A stretch of 64,000 nt of DNA from Beijerinckiaceae bacterium (GCA_021324915.1 JAJPIC010000027.1:1-64000); one strand, 5' to 3'. Positions 52,965 to 63,641 are shown, counted from the stretch's first letter. Program-made: numbers and translations. The notes: generated from the letters alone by a model not told the origin.

Positions 52965-53591
52965 ATGCAGAAAAAGGCCACGCGGCCGCATTTTCGTTTT
53001 GAGAGGAAGCTCGCCCAGGGCGACATCTGGCCGGTTGCCGGCATGGATGAAGTGGGGCGCGGGCCGCTCGCGGGTCCGGTGGCCGCCGCCGCCGTGATTC
53101 TCGATCCCGATCGCCTACCGAGGGGCGTCAATGATTCGAAACAGCTCGAGCCGGGAGAGCGCGAAGAGCTTTATGAAAAAATCCTTGAGCGCGCGATCGC
53201 GGTTTCGGTGGCTTTCGCCAGCGCTGCCGAAATCGACCGTATCAACATAAGGCAGGCGAGCCTCTTGGCCATGCGCCGGGCGCTCGCGGCGCTCGCCGTC
53301 AGACCGCGCTACGTTCTCATAGACGGCAATGATCTGCCGCCCGCGCTCTGCTGCGAAGGCGAGACGATCATCGACGGCGACACGAAGTCGATCTCGATTG
53401 CGGCGGCCTCGATTGTCGCGAAAGTCACGCGCGATCGTCTGATGCGGCGGCTTTGTCCGGTCTTTCCAGTCTATGGCTTCAGCCGGCACGTCGGCTATTC
53501 GACCGAAGAACATCTTGCGGCCATCGCGAAATACGGCCCGTGTCCCTATCATCGCTTGAGCTTCTCGCCGTTCCGTCTCGCCGCGGAATGA
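52965..53591 (+). CDS. rnhB: Ribonuclease HII
   Basis: This 208-residue endonuclease cuts the RNA strand of RNA-DNA hybrids and removes misincorporated ribonucleotides. Active-site acids lie in GMDEVGRGPLAGPV (Asp-Glu), ALIDGND-type strand YVLIDGNDL (Asp), and the block DGDTKSISIAAASIVAKVTRD (Asp/Lys). Length is normal. It is 117 bases upstream of ccrM on the same strand. Confidence 0.93.
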   Translation: MQKKATRPHFRFERKLAQGDIWPVAGMDEVGRGPLAGPVAAAAVILDPDRLPRGVNDSKQLEPGEREELYEKILERAIAVSVAFASAAEIDRINIRQASLLAMRRALAALAVRPRYVLIDGNDLPPALCCEGETIIDGDTKSISIAAASIVAKVTRDRLMRRLCPVFPVYGFSRHVGYSTEEHLAAIAKYGPCPYHRLSFSPFRLAAE

Positions 53592-53696
53592 AAAGCTATT
53601 TTTAATCAAGTCGTTCTGAAAAGAGACAGCGCGGGGCTCCTGGCCTATACGCCGATTTTACCGTGCGCAGCGCAGAGTGAGTCCGTTGTTGCGTAA

Positions 53697-54902
<1,206 letters not shown>

Positions 54903-54930
54903 GGTTCATGCCTCGTCGTGGGATCATGAC

Positions 54931-55116
54931 ATGGATAACGAAGCTACGCTCACCGCCTGGTGCGAGGCCATGGCGAGCCTCATCGATCTGCCGATCGAGG
55001 CCGGCGAGCGCGCCGAGATCATCGCCGGGCTGCGGGTCATCGCGCAACAGATGAAGCTCGTCGGCGGCTTTCCGCTCGACGATCGGGCCGAGCCTGCGCC
55101 TCAATTCGAGCCCTAG
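54931..55116 (+). CDS. atzG: AtzG-like small subunit (DUF4089)
   Basis: This 61-residue protein has the DUF4089 / AtzG pattern: LTAWCEAMASLIDLPIEAGERAEI and a helix with IAQQMKLVGGF. In studied systems AtzG binds and stabilises the amidase AtzE, making a complex similar in design to GatC with GatA. It ends 2 bases before the AtzE-like gene, so they form one unit. Confidence 0.82.
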   Translation: MDNEATLTAWCEAMASLIDLPIEAGERAEIIAGLRVIAQQMKLVGGFPLDDRAEPAPQFEP

Positions 55117-55118
55117 CC

Positions 55119-56504
55119 ATGCGCCTTGACCTCGTTCAAGCAAGCGCGCGCGAGATCGCGGCAAGCGTGGCGTCGGGCGAGACTCGCGCAAGCGAGATAA
55201 CCGACAGCTCGCTCGCCCGCGTCAGCGCGCATGATCCGAAGCTCAAAGCTTTCACTTATGTCACCGCAGAGCGGGCGAGAGCCAAGGCTGCCGCAATCGA
55301 TGCGGAGCGGAAGGCGGGCCGCGCGCCCGGCCCGCTTGCCGGCGTGCCCTTCGCGGCCAAGAACCTTTACGACGTTGCCGGGCTCGTCACGCAGGCTGGC
55401 GCTCTCATCACGGACGATGATCCGCCGGCGAAGGCCGACGCTTTTGTGATCCGCCAATTGGAAGCGGCCGGCGCGATACTGCTTGGCGCGCTCAATATGG
55501 ACGAATTTGCCTATGGCTTTACCGGCGAAAATATCCATCGGGGCAATTCGCTCAATCCGCATGATCCGCGTCATATGACCGGCGGCTCTTCGGGCGGCTC
55601 TGCGGCGGCGGTCGCATCCGGCATGGTGAAGGTCGCGCTAGGATCCGACACGAACGGATCGATCCGCGTGCCGGCCTCGCTCTGCGGCCTCTTCGGATTG
55701 AAGCCGACTTTCGGCCGTCTCTCGCGCGAGGGACTCTGTCCTTTCGTCGCGAGCCTCGATCACGCGGGCCTGCTCGCGCGCTCGGCCGGCGATCTCGCGC
55801 TCTTCTACGATATCATGCAGGGCGGCACGCATCGTGCAGCCGAACCGGTCTGCGCTTTGCTCGAAGAAGGGGCCAAGGGTCTGCGCATCGCAATTGCCGG
55901 CGATTATTTCCGCCGCGGCGGAAAGCCGGAAGCTTTTGCCGCGGTCGATCGCATCGCCGCGGCGCTCGGTACAAAAAGGGAAGCGATCCTGCCAAGTGCC
56001 GATGTTGCGCGCGCGGCCGCCTATCTGATCACGGCCGCCGAAGGGGCCGCCTTGCACCTTGAGAGATTGCGCGAGCGGCCGAAGGATTTCGACCCGGCGG
56101 TGCGCGACCGGCTCTTCGCCGGAGCGATGATTCCGGCGCAGGCGATGGTCAAAGCGCAAAAGTTCCGCCGTTGGTTTCGCGATCAGGCGCGCGCGATCTT
56201 CGCCGAATTCGATCTCATCCTCGCGCCGGCCACGCCTTGCCGCGCACCGCTTTCCGGCCAGAAGCTCATGGAACTCGACGGCGCGGAGGTCTCCGTTCGC
56301 GCCAATCTCGGCATCTATACGCAGCCGATTTCCTTCATCGGCCTGCCGGTCGTCACGGTGCCGGTTTGGACGGAAGGCGAGCGCCTGCCGATCGGCGTGC
56401 AAGTGATCGGGCCGGCCTGGCGCGAGGACCTTGTGCTGCGGGTGGCCTATGATCTCGAGAAGCGCGGCGTGGTTCAGGCGCCGGTTGCATCCGCCTTCGC
56501 GTGA
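55119..56504 (+). CDS. atzE: AtzE-like amidase
   Basis: This 461-residue amidase-signature enzyme has catalytic Lys in FAAKNLYD, and the cis-Ser/Ser pair in [14 protein letters not shown]. The partner AtzG immediately upstream identifies it as AtzE-type (1-carboxybiuret hydrolase in cyanuric acid breakdown) in place of GatA. No cyanuric acid hydrolase or allophanate hydrolase lies nearby, so its substrate here may be another ureide. ATG 55119 is used. Confidence 0.82.
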   Translation: MRLDLVQASAREIAASVASGETRASEITDSSLARVSAHDPKLKAFTYVTAERARAKAAAIDAERKAGRAPGPLAGVPFAAKNLYDVAGLVTQAGALITDDDPPAKADAFVIRQLEAAGAILLGALNMDEFAYGFTGENIHRGNSLNPHDPRHMTGGSSGGSAAAVASGMVKVALGSDTNGSIRVPASLCGLFGLKPTFGRLSREGLCPFVASLDHAGLLARSAGDLALFYDIMQGGTHRAAEPVCALLEEGAKGLRIAIAGDYFRRGGKPEAFAAVDRIAAALGTKREAILPSADVARAAAYLITAAEGAALHLERLRERPKDFDPAVRDRLFAGAMIPAQAMVKAQKFRRWFRDQARAIFAEFDLILAPATPCRAPLSGQKLMELDGAEVSVRANLGIYTQPISFIGLPVVTVPVWTEGERLPIGVQVIGPAWREDLVLRVAYDLEKRGVVQAPVASAFA

Positions 56505-56511
56505 GGCGCAC

Positions 56512-57123
56512 TCACCACCAGGCGAGAATATAGGTCGAGAGTGGATAGGCCAGCAGGATGCCGAGAACGGCACCGCCGACCACGTCGCTGACGTAATGGT
56601 GGCCCGTTGCGATCCGCGACCAGGCCATGAGGATCGTTATGGCGATGGCGGAAATCACGGTGGACGGCCAAACCAGCACGACAGGGACGAGCACGCCCGA
56701 CAGCGTCATCAGATGGCCGCTCGGGAATGAATGTTCGTCGAGAACCGCGAGCAAAGAGGGCAGGCGTGGATCGACCTGGAAGGGACGCGGCCGCCCGAAC
56801 CAGCGCTTGATATAGGGAAAGAGACAATGCAGCAGGCCCGCATTCAGCGCGCCGACGAAGACGACGCGGATGCCCGTGCGCCCGAGGCCCTCGAACACGA
56901 CGGAGATGATGATCAGATAGAGCCAGCTATTTCCGAGCTTGCTGATGGCGATGGCAGAAGCCCGGCCGACTTTTGGGCGCGCCGAGCGCGAGATGATGCG
57001 AACGGCGGCAAGATCGGCGCGGCGAAGCCGCTCAGCCCATTGGGCTCTGAGCGTCAGGGGCTCGATCTGCGGCGGTCGTGGCGACAGTTCCAGCATGAAT
57101 TCGAGCCTAGCGGTTCTCCTCAT
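56512..57123 (-). CDS. PAP2-family membrane phosphatase
   Basis: This 203-residue PAP2 phosphatase has the three blocks KRWFGRPRP, PSGHLMT and SRIATGHHYVSD, here with normal Ser-Arg. At least four membrane helices. It likely dephosphorylates a lipid phosphate or pyrophosphate. It is convergent with atzE, only 8 bases from its stop. It is unlike the PAP2 gene at 7969 outside the motifs. Confidence 0.87.
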   Translation of the reverse strand: MRRTARLEFMLELSPRPPQIEPLTLRAQWAERLRRADLAAVRIISRSARPKVGRASAIAISKLGNSWLYLIIISVVFEGLGRTGIRVVFVGALNAGLLHCLFPYIKRWFGRPRPFQVDPRLPSLLAVLDEHSFPSGHLMTLSGVLVPVVLVWPSTVISAIAITILMAWSRIATGHHYVSDVVGGAVLGILLAYPLSTYILAWW

Positions 57124-57347
57124 CCATTCGAAGTCGCGACGCCGCCGATTCGCGGATGATCATTCACATGAGACCACTCGAATGACCCGAGTATGACATA
57201 GCGGTGCGAAAAATAGGCTGACGGCCAAGGACTTACAGTCGAACGCAAACCAGACGTTCTCACTATGCCTTTAAAGTATGATCGCTTGCGTGCTGCGGCG
57301 CAAGTTAAGCTTTAACGTGTGGAAGATGTCCGAAATTCGGCTGAAGG

Positions 57348-57770
57348 TCAGCCGACCCGGCGGGCGAGGGTCGCGTGTACCTCGGATTTCTCGGCCCGCG
57401 CCTCGAGGCAGATCTCGCGATCGATTCTCTGTCGCATCACCTCGTTCAGAAGGTCGGCGAAGGCCGCCGCTTCGGCATCTTCGGCGACGGGCTCGCGATA
57501 TTTGATCGCTTGGCGCCAAGATTCGTCCGCAACGTCGAGAGCAAATGCCATGAGCGCATTGGCGAGGAAGCTCTCGGGCGTTATGCCGCGGTGAGCGACC
57601 AAGGCGCGGACTTCATCGGAGAGGTTCGGATCGAGCCGTGCCAGAATTCCGGCGGCGGAAATATCGCCCGAAAGGAGCCCGAGAATGAGATCGCGCAGCC
57701 GCGGTACTGCACTGCCACCTGGGCTGGGCTCGGCATCGGCAATCAAATAGCCAAAGATCGAGACACTCAT
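57348..57770 (-). CDS. Hypothetical protein
   Basis: This 140-residue protein from ATG 57770 (GGAGGCCGGA upstream) is mainly helical: LRDLILGLLSGDISAAGILARLD, RGITPESFLANALMAFALDVADE, and a C-terminal FADLLNEVMRQRID. No family is recognised. It sits between a PAP2 gene and wrbA, both separately transcribed. The 224-base gap after it holds nothing I can name. Confidence 0.55.
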   Translation of the reverse strand: MSVSIFGYLIADAEPSPGGSAVPRLRDLILGLLSGDISAAGILARLDPNLSDEVRALVAHRGITPESFLANALMAFALDVADESWRQAIKYREPVAEDAEAAAFADLLNEVMRQRIDREICLEARAEKSEVHATLARRVG

Positions 57771-57943
57771 TCCGGCCTCCGCAAAGCCATCATAGCACAA
57801 TGTGTACCGGCAGCCATCTTGGCCTCGGCCGCAAGCGGAAAGTCTAACAGGCAGCTTTGACAGTTCCGTGCAGGCCGCAAGCCGCGGCCGGGCCTCTTAA
57901 GAATTAGAGGGCGCGTCGGTTGCGGAAAGGACCTGAGATCCGG

Positions 57944-57970
57944 CGGGCCCCGCTTTTGCAGCGGAGCCCG
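57944..57970 (-). terminator. Hairpin after wrbA
   Basis: A 10-bp stem with one mismatch and a 5-base loop lies downstream of the wrbA stop. There is no clear T-run. Confidence 0.4.
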
Positions 57971-57984
57971 GCGGCCAGTGCCGC

Positions 57985-58584
57985 TCAGGCGAAGAGCTTT
58001 TGCGCCACTTCGGCGACATGGCGGCCTTGGAATCGAGCCCCGGCAAGCTCGTTTTCGCTCGGCTTTCTCGATCCGTCCCCCGCGGCGATCGTGGTGATGC
58101 CGTAGGGCGAGCCGCCGGTGATCTCGTCGAGCCTCATTTGCCCTTGGAAACTGTAGGGCAGTCCGACGACCACGAGGCCGAAATGCAAAAGATTGGTGAT
58201 GATCGAGAAGAGCGTCGTTTCCTGCCCGCCATGTTGGCTTGCGGTCGAGGCGAAGGCGCTGCCGACTTTTCCGATTAAGGCGCCGCTGGCCCAAAGCCCG
58301 CCGGCCTGATCGAGGAAATTGGCCATTTGCGAGGTCATGCGGCCGAACCGCGTGCCGGTACCTATGATGATCGCATCGTAATCGGCGAGCTCGGCGACAT
58401 TGGCGACCGGCGCGGGCTGGTCGAGCTTGTAATGCGCCGCCTTGGCAACCTCGTCCGGAACGAGCTCCGGCACTCTCTTTACATCGACCTCGGAGCCGGC
58501 TTGGCGCGCGCCTTCGGCAACGGCATAGGCCATCGCCTCGATGTGACCATAAGAGGAATAGTAAAGAACAAGAACCCTGGCCAT
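57985..58584 (-). CDS. wrbA: NAD(P)H:quinone oxidoreductase WrbA
   Basis: This 199-residue flavodoxin-like enzyme reduces quinones by two electrons using NAD(P)H. The FMN phosphate loop [14 protein letters not shown] is at the start, [19 protein letters not shown] and the SQHGGQETT block follow, all typical of type IV WrbA. ATG 58584 is chosen, with GAGG 6 bases upstream, over GTG 58590. With pirin next to it and a LysR gene, it forms a quinone or redox stress group. Confidence 0.92.
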   Translation of the reverse strand: MARVLVLYYSSYGHIEAMAYAVAEGARQAGSEVDVKRVPELVPDEVAKAAHYKLDQPAPVANVAELADYDAIIIGTGTRFGRMTSQMANFLDQAGGLWASGALIGKVGSAFASTASQHGGQETTLFSIITNLLHFGLVVVGLPYSFQGQMRLDEITGGSPYGITTIAAGDGSRKPSENELAGARFQGRHVAEVAQKLFA

Positions 58585-58647
58585 GTTCACCTCGACATGT
58601 GCGGTTGAAAAAAGCCGTCCGGAAGGATCATGGGGAGCCGCATTGGT

Positions 58648-59346
58648 TCAGGCGGCGTCGACGAGGACGATCTCGGCATCCTCGAGCGCCTTCACCCGCA
58701 AAGCTTTCTCGCCATAGATCGCGGCGCCGTCGCGCGGCTCGAGCTTCACTTCATTGACCTCGATCGCTCCGTTCGCCGGCACAAGATAGGCGTGGCGTTC
58801 TGCGCCGAGCTCATAATCGGCCGTCTCGCCTGCCTTGAGATTGGCACCGAGCACGCGCGCGTCGGCGCGGATCGGCAGAGCGTCTTCGTCTTCGGCGAAG
58901 CCGCTAGCGAGCGTCACGAACCGGCCGGAGCGATCGGCCTTGGGGAAGGGCTTCGTGCCCCAGGAAGGCTGCACACCGCGCTCCTTCGGTAAGATCCAGA
59001 TCTGGAAGAGCCGCGTCGTGCCCGGCTCGAGATTATATTCGGCATGCCTTATGCCCGTGCCGGCGCTCATCACCTGGACGTCGCCCGCTTCAGTCCTGCC
59101 TTTGTTGCCGAGACTGTCCTGATGGGTGATCGCACCTTCGCGCACGTAAGTGACAATCTCCATATCGGCGTGGGGATGCGGCGGAAAGCCGGTCTGCGGC
59201 GCGATTGCGTCGTCATTCCAGACACGTATAGCGCCCCATCCCATACGCTTGGGGTCGCGATAGTCGGCAAAAGAAAAGTGATGCTTGGCCTTCAGCCAGC
59301 CGTGGTCGGCACCGCCGAGACTTTCGAATGGTCTGCGTTCGATCAT
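58648..59346 (-). CDS. Pirin-family protein
   Basis: This 232-residue bicupin has the pirin metal-binding motif HPHADMEIVTY, then HQDSLG and GIRHAEYN, giving the usual His/His/His/Glu set. Some bacterial pirins are quercetinases, others regulate enzymes or redox. ATG 59346 with GGAGGAG at good spacing is chosen over ATG 59352. It is divergent from a LysR regulator and lies 63 bases before wrbA. Confidence 0.9.
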   Translation of the reverse strand: MIERRPFESLGGADHGWLKAKHHFSFADYRDPKRMGWGAIRVWNDDAIAPQTGFPPHPHADMEIVTYVREGAITHQDSLGNKGRTEAGDVQVMSAGTGIRHAEYNLEPGTTRLFQIWILPKERGVQPSWGTKPFPKADRSGRFVTLASGFAEDEDALPIRADARVLGANLKAGETADYELGAERHAYLVPANGAIEVNEVKLEPRDGAAIYGEKALRVKALEDAEIVLVDAA

Positions 59347-59451
59347 TGCCATCTCCTCCGAGCCGTTCAGGCTCCGTCTTTGCGAACATATTGAACGGCC
59401 CGATCAAATCTGAAATAGAAATGATGGAAATTGACCGTTTCCGATTTTGCC

Positions 59452-60366
59452 ATGACGAAGCTTCCGGATTTCGAAGCATGGGCCGTTTTCGCGAAAGTTG
59501 CGGAGCTCGGCTCTTTCGCCCGTGCGGCCTCTGAGCTCGGCCTCTCCAAGGCTACCGTCTCGAAGGCGGTCGGCCGGTTGGAAGCCAAGCTCGGCACGAG
59601 CCTCTTTCACCGCACGTCGCGGCGCATGTCGCTGACCGAGAGCGGCCGGGGGACGCTGGAGCGCGCGGCGCGGATCTTGGCGGAAGGCGAGGCGGTGGAA
59701 GCCGAAGCCACGGCGCAATCGGCCATGCCGCGCGGTCTTGTCCGTGTCGCCGCGCCCATGTCCTTCGGCATCGCGCATCTTGCGCCGCTGCTGGCGGAGT
59801 TCCTCGGGCTCTATCCGGAAGTCTCGCTCGAATTGAGTCTCAGCGATCAGATCGTCGATCTCGTCAGCGAAGGCTTCGATCTCGCGCTCCGGATCGCGGT
59901 CCTGCCGGATTCGAGCCTTTTGGCCCGCCGGCTCTGCAGCGTGCGGATCCTGCTCGTCGGCGCGCCGGATTATTTCAGCGTTCACGGCCGGCCACGCCAT
60001 CCTAAGGATCTCGCCGACCACACGGTTCTTTTCTACACCTATTCGCGCAGCCCCGGCGTGTGGCGCTTCGTCCATGAGCAGCACGGCGAATATAGCGTGC
60101 GCGTGCGCGCGCCCTTGCGCGCCAACAACGCCGACGTGCTGCAGCCGGCGCTTTGCGCTGGCCTTGGCCTAGCTTTGCAGCCGGAATTCCTCGTCTGGCG
60201 TGATCTTGCCGAAGGCCGGCTCGAAGCCGCGATGCAAGACTGGATCGCCGCTCCCGGCGCGCTACACCTTGTCACGCCCCCCGGCGCCATGCGGCCGGCG
60301 CGCGTGCAGGTGCTCATGGATTTTCTGGCGCAAAGATTTTCGAAAGCACCCTGGGCCGCGCCTTGA
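59452..60366 (+). CDS. LysR-family regulator of pirin/wrbA
   Basis: This 304-residue LysR-type regulator has an N-terminal winged helix ([36 protein letters not shown]) and an effector domain. ATG 59452 ([10 protein letters not shown]) is preferred to TTG 59431. Its divergent position to pirin and the nearby wrbA strongly suggest it controls them in response to quinones or oxidants. This set recurs in other Proteobacteria. Confidence 0.88.
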   Translation: MTKLPDFEAWAVFAKVAELGSFARAASELGLSKATVSKAVGRLEAKLGTSLFHRTSRRMSLTESGRGTLERAARILAEGEAVEAEATAQSAMPRGLVRVAAPMSFGIAHLAPLLAEFLGLYPEVSLELSLSDQIVDLVSEGFDLALRIAVLPDSSLLARRLCSVRILLVGAPDYFSVHGRPRHPKDLADHTVLFYTYSRSPGVWRFVHEQHGEYSVRVRAPLRANNADVLQPALCAGLGLALQPEFLVWRDLAEGRLEAAMQDWIAAPGALHLVTPPGAMRPARVQVLMDFLAQRFSKAPWAAP

Positions 60367-60421
60367 CGGGGGCGGCCATCGCTGTCCAGTGTTGTGCACT
60401 GCGACAGAACGGGGGAGAGCG

Positions 60422-60817
60422 ATGTCCGAAGGTCTCGTGACGATCGAATGCCGTTATCCGGTCAGAGAAGCCCTCGACCGCCTCGAAACCGCTTTGCGCG
60501 CGCGTGGCGTCACGATTTTCGCCCGTATCGACCACGCGGCTGGCGCCGCCTCGGTCGGCATGGATCTGCGGCCGACAGAACTCTTGATATTCGGCAATCC
60601 AAAGGCCGGCACGCCGCTGATGCAGGCGAATCAGGCGATCGGCCTCGATCTGCCGCTGAAAATCCTCGCCTGGGAGGATGAAGCAGCAAAAGTCTGGCTC
60701 AGCTACAACGATCCGCACTGGCTGGCGCGCCGCTACGGGCTCGATCGTGCCGCGGAACCGGCGGTCGAAGCACTGGCCGTGGTGCTCTCCAATTTCGCTA
60801 AAACCGCGGTCGAATGA
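60422..60817 (+). CDS. DUF302 protein
   Basis: This 131-residue protein has the DUF302 fold pattern: SVREALDRLETALRARGVTIFARIDHA and the conserved LLIFGNPKAGTPLMQANQAIGLDLPLKILAWED, given here in parts. Short stretches VTIFARIDHA and IFGNPKAGTPLM are diagnostic. It has GGGGGAGA upstream of ATG 60422. Function is unknown. A palindromic repeat follows it. Confidence 0.85.
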   Translation: MSEGLVTIECRYPVREALDRLETALRARGVTIFARIDHAAGAASVGMDLRPTELLIFGNPKAGTPLMQANQAIGLDLPLKILAWEDEAAKVWLSYNDPHWLARRYGLDRAAEPAVEALAVVLSNFAKTAVE

Positions 60818-60825
60818 GGCAATCC

Positions 60826-60870
60826 GCATCGGATGGCCCCAAAACCGGTACCCACTTTTGGGTCCGATGC
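60826..60870. repeat. Solitary palindromic repeat, relative of 26831 array
   Basis: Arms GCATCGGA and TCCGATGC enclose, on the minus strand, AAAAGTGGGTACCGGTTTT, the core of the array at 26831-27075 with one change. It separates two convergent genes. Confidence 0.75.
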
Positions 60871-61245
60871 TTATTCGTCATTGCTCGCGTTGAGCTCCTC
60901 GACCGGCAAGACCGCCGGCGGCGCTTTCATGCGGACGCCGGGTTGGCCGCCGTTCAAGAATTCAACGCCGGCCGCTTCGAGTGCTTGCCGCATGGCTTCG
61001 AGCGCGTCGTCGGGCACGTGCTCGCCGGCTTCATAATCTTTGACGTCGCGCAGAGGCAGATCGGCCTCGCGCGCAAGCCGCGCCTTGGACCATCCGATGA
61101 GGCCGCGCGCCGCGCGCACGTGAGCGATCGTGATCAAGGTCTTGCACCAGTCTGTTGTAACTTGAGGTGAGCAATCTATCAGCGCGCGGCATCCGAAACA
61201 ATCGATCGCCGCAATTTCGCTCTCTACCGGCGCGTTGCTGGCCAC
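60871..61245 (-). CDS. XRE-type helix-turn-helix protein
   Basis: This small DNA-binding protein has the motif IAHVRAARGLIGWSKARLAREADLP and VKDYEAGEHVPDDAL, typical of single-domain XRE regulators in Rhizobiales. The frame runs to GTG 61245 (124 residues), overlapping the DUF190 gene by 22 bases, but family members usually start at ITIAHV, here a TTG at 61137. It is the last gene of the crcB-DUF190 unit. Confidence 0.7.
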   Translation of the reverse strand: MASNAPVESEIAAIDCFGCRALIDCSPQVTTDWCKTLITIAHVRAARGLIGWSKARLAREADLPLRDVKDYEAGEHVPDDALEAMRQALEAAGVEFLNGGQPGVRMKAPPAVLPVEELNASNDE

Positions 61246-61538
61246 GTCACGATGCGCCCGCTCGGGACGAGATCTTTCAGGCCTTCGAGGACGGAGTCGA
61301 CGATCGGCGGATCGTCGAAAAATTCGATCACGATGGGCAGGTCGGCCAAGATGCGGAGGAGGTCGGCAGGGTGGACTTCCCGCGTCCCCCCGAAACCGGC
61401 AATTCCTCGAAAGACGGTGACGCCCTTCACATTATGCCGGTCATGCAGGATATCCATGATTTCGCGGACGAGAGTCTTCCGCCGGCCGTGTTCGGCTTCG
61501 CTCAGATAGATACGTACCAAGGTCACCTCTTGCGCCAT
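61224..61538 (-). CDS. DUF190 protein
   Basis: This 104-residue protein has the DUF190 pattern: VTLVRIYLSEAEH, VKGVTVFRGIAGFGG and LPIVIEFFDDP. Genes of this family are often beside crcB, as here, 6 bases after its stop, and are thought to assist or respond to fluoride export. It is under the same fluoride riboswitch. Confidence 0.88.
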   Translation of the reverse strand: MAQEVTLVRIYLSEAEHGRRKTLVREIMDILHDRHNVKGVTVFRGIAGFGGTREVHPADLLRILADLPIVIEFFDDPPIVDSVLEGLKDLVPSGRIVTWPATRR

Positions 61539-61544
61539 GCCACC

Positions 61545-61919
61545 TCACAGGATTCGTGCGAGATAGACCCCGCAGAGCGTGGAAAAAATCCCGAGCACCA
61601 GGGAGAGGGTGACATAGAGCAGGCTCTTGCCGATTTCACCCTCTTCCAAAAGCAGAACCGTCTCCATGACAAAGGTCGAAAAGGTCGAGAACCCGCCGAC
61701 GAAGCCAGTGAGCAGGCCGACGCGGACGGCTGGGTCCATGGTCACCCGGTCGAGGGTCTCGACGAAAATGAAGCCGACGAGGAAACACGCGAGCACATTG
61801 ATCGACAGCGTGGCGTACGGGAAGTCCCGGCCATTGATCGCCGACACGAAGTTGGTCATGGCGTAACGCGCCCAGCAGCCGAGGACGCCGCCGATCGCAA
61901 TGGTCACATAGGGCCACAT
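61545..61919 (-). CDS. crcB: Fluoride ion channel CrcB/Fluc
   Basis: This 124-residue membrane protein with four helices is a dimeric fluoride channel. Typical motifs are GGVLGCWARYAM, a Na+/fluoride region GFVGGFSTFSTF with its Phe and Ser/Thr residues, and NVLACFLVG. ATG 61919 is chosen, since the open frame to 62060 passes through the leader. A fluoride riboswitch precedes it, so fluoride is expected to induce it. Confidence 0.92.
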   Translation of the reverse strand: MWPYVTIAIGGVLGCWARYAMTNFVSAINGRDFPYATLSINVLACFLVGFIFVETLDRVTMDPAVRVGLLTGFVGGFSTFSTFVMETVLLLEEGEIGKSLLYVTLSLVLGIFSTLCGVYLARIL

Positions 61920-61991
61920 GGTCTGGCTATCCGTTAGCAGCGCAAGTCGGGGAGCGGCCGCGCATTCGCGCAAAGAGGCGCAAGGCGTCGC

Positions 61992-62112
61992 AAAAAAGGA
62001 CGAGATCTTTTGAAAACGGTCCGAGGCTTCGCATGACTCCTCCCGGCATCGAAGATGCATTCAGGAGTCATCAGCCCCGTGGGCGGTTATACGGCGGAAC
62101 CCCATCGCCGAG
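61992..62112 (-). promoter_or_regulatory. Fluoride riboswitch leader of crcB
   Basis: On the minus strand, GGCGATGGGGTTCCGCC, then a GCCC/GGGC hairpin and CTGATGACTCCTGA, match the crcB-motif aptamer (62061-62112). GGGGUU pairs with GACUCC, and GGCG with CGCC makes the pseudoknot. A T-run at 61992-61997 may belong to the expression platform. Confidence 0.85.
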
Positions 62113-62205
62113 CCGGGTCATGCAGCGTGTCGCCGGAGCTGTCAATCGCGTACCGCGCGCCGTGAGGTGCGCATATTGTCTCGCCAGGCGGCGAGAAGCC
62201 TTTGC

Positions 62206-63168
62206 TCAATGAAGCGCGAACTGGCTACTCTGCAGATAATGAGAGATCATGTCGGCGCGCAGTCTATTGGCCAGAGCCGTCGGATGCCCGTCGCCGCTGA
62301 TGACAAGGCCGTCTCTCCTGATAGCGAGGTCGAGCGTCCGCTGTCCAGCTTCGCCAAGTCTGGAGACAATCTGCTCGGTGACTGCATCCTCATCTATATG
62401 AAGGAATAGGGTAGGGACGCCATATTTCGATTTCGCGATCTCGGCCGCCTTCAAGAGGATCGCAACATCAAGGTCGATATCGCGTCGGTCGATCCTGCGC
62501 ACGATCGGCTCGATGAAAGCGTGATAGATCGGTGTTTTGCGCATCCACTGAGGCAGGACGTTCTTATCGGCGCAGATGCCTTTATAAACGACCGAACCAT
62601 TCTCCAATTCGTACCTTGGGGCCGGGCCGACCCAAGATTCCTTGCATGCGGATCGCGCGACCATCCAAGTGCCGGTGAGATAAACGAAGAGATCGGGCGT
62701 CGATCCAATCGCCTTGTCGAAAATCCCGGTCTCGAGCTCGCGAAGGAATTGTTGTGCCCCGCTTCCCGGCAGCCCGAGATTGACGATGCGATATTGGGGA
62801 AGCCGGTTGGCAACTTGCTGGGGGAGCGTATCGGCGTCCTCAAGCCCGGTTCCGAATGTCAAAGAATCGCCGAAAAAGGCGATTGTTCCACACTTCTCGC
62901 ATGAAATCGTCTTCCGCTGGAGAGCATCATCTATGGTGTAATCCGCATCATAGATGGTGGCATTGGAATGCGGATCGAATCTTCTTTCGTGATAGATTCC
63001 TGGATGAGCGGGTCTCCATCCGAGAATTGGATCTGGCGCTCGATAGCCGGGTGTCGAGATGACGTAGTAATCCCAGGGCGCGAGCCAGGAAGCAATCAGC
63101 CAAACGGCGAGAAGACCGGCTGAGAAAGAAATCAACGAAAGAAATAAAGCGGCCACGCGTGACGACAT
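62206..63168 (-). CDS. Membrane-anchored SGNH/GDSL hydrolase
   Basis: This 320-residue protein has an N-terminal anchor (about 8-28) and a SGNH hydrolase domain: FFGDSLTFGTGL (block I Ser, near residue 100), LGLPGSGAQQ (block II Gly), VYLTGTWM in the block III position, and the terminal GDGHPTALANR with Asp and His. Such enzymes remove or transfer acyl groups on polysaccharides or other envelope molecules. It stands alone. Confidence 0.8.
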   Translation of the reverse strand: MSSRVAALFLSLISFSAGLLAVWLIASWLAPWDYYVISTPGYRAPDPILGWRPAHPGIYHERRFDPHSNATIYDADYTIDDALQRKTISCEKCGTIAFFGDSLTFGTGLEDADTLPQQVANRLPQYRIVNLGLPGSGAQQFLRELETGIFDKAIGSTPDLFVYLTGTWMVARSACKESWVGPAPRYELENGSVVYKGICADKNVLPQWMRKTPIYHAFIEPIVRRIDRRDIDLDVAILLKAAEIAKSKYGVPTLFLHIDEDAVTEQIVSRLGEAGQRTLDLAIRRDGLVISGDGHPTALANRLRADMISHYLQSSQFALH

Positions 63169-63311
63169 GGAGGCATTCAGCCCGAGCGAAAATCGCTTGT
63201 CAAAAGATGCGAGAATACGGTCGTGTCACTGGATACGAGCGACGAGCCGTTTTACTTGACCGAGGGCCGACGAATCGTCTCAACTGACCCCTCTCGATTG
63301 GGGAGGACGGA

Positions 63312-63641
63312 ATGCGGACTTGGGTCTGGCTTGCCACGGCTCTCGCACTCTGCGGTTGCAATGAGGCGCAGCCGGTTGCTTCTGTTCCCCAGGCGCCGCC
63401 TCCGCAGCCGGCTCCGGCGGATTTCTCCGGCCTGCCGCCCGACGCTGCCTGCACGGCGAAAATCAACCGCTATCAGGGCGTCGTCACTGCCGATCATCAG
63501 ACCGGCTATGTGAGCGATCAGGTCTTCGCTGACATAGAGCATGATTTGACCGATGCAGCCGAGGCCTGTTCCGCCGGCAATAGCGACGAGGCTCTGAGCA
63601 GAATCCGCATCTCCGAGCAAAAGCACGGCTATCACGTGTAA
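63312..63641 (+). CDS. Small lipoprotein
   Basis: This 109-residue protein has a lipoprotein signal with lipobox LALCGC (Cys near residue 16), a Pro-rich linker, then a helical domain with two Cys (DAACTAKINRYQGVVTADH, AAEACSAGNSDEALSRI). No family is recognised; the pattern suggests a small outer membrane or periplasmic lipoprotein. Confidence 0.65.
   Translation: MRTWVWLATALALCGCNEAQPVASVPQAPPPQPAPADFSGLPPDAACTAKINRYQGVVTADHQTGYVSDQVFADIEHDLTDAAEACSAGNSDEALSRIRISEQKHGYHV

Noticed and set aside
55119-56504. GatA subunit of Glu-tRNA amidotransferase
   Set aside because: The DUF4089 (AtzG) partner immediately upstream and absence of GatC/GatB point to AtzE.
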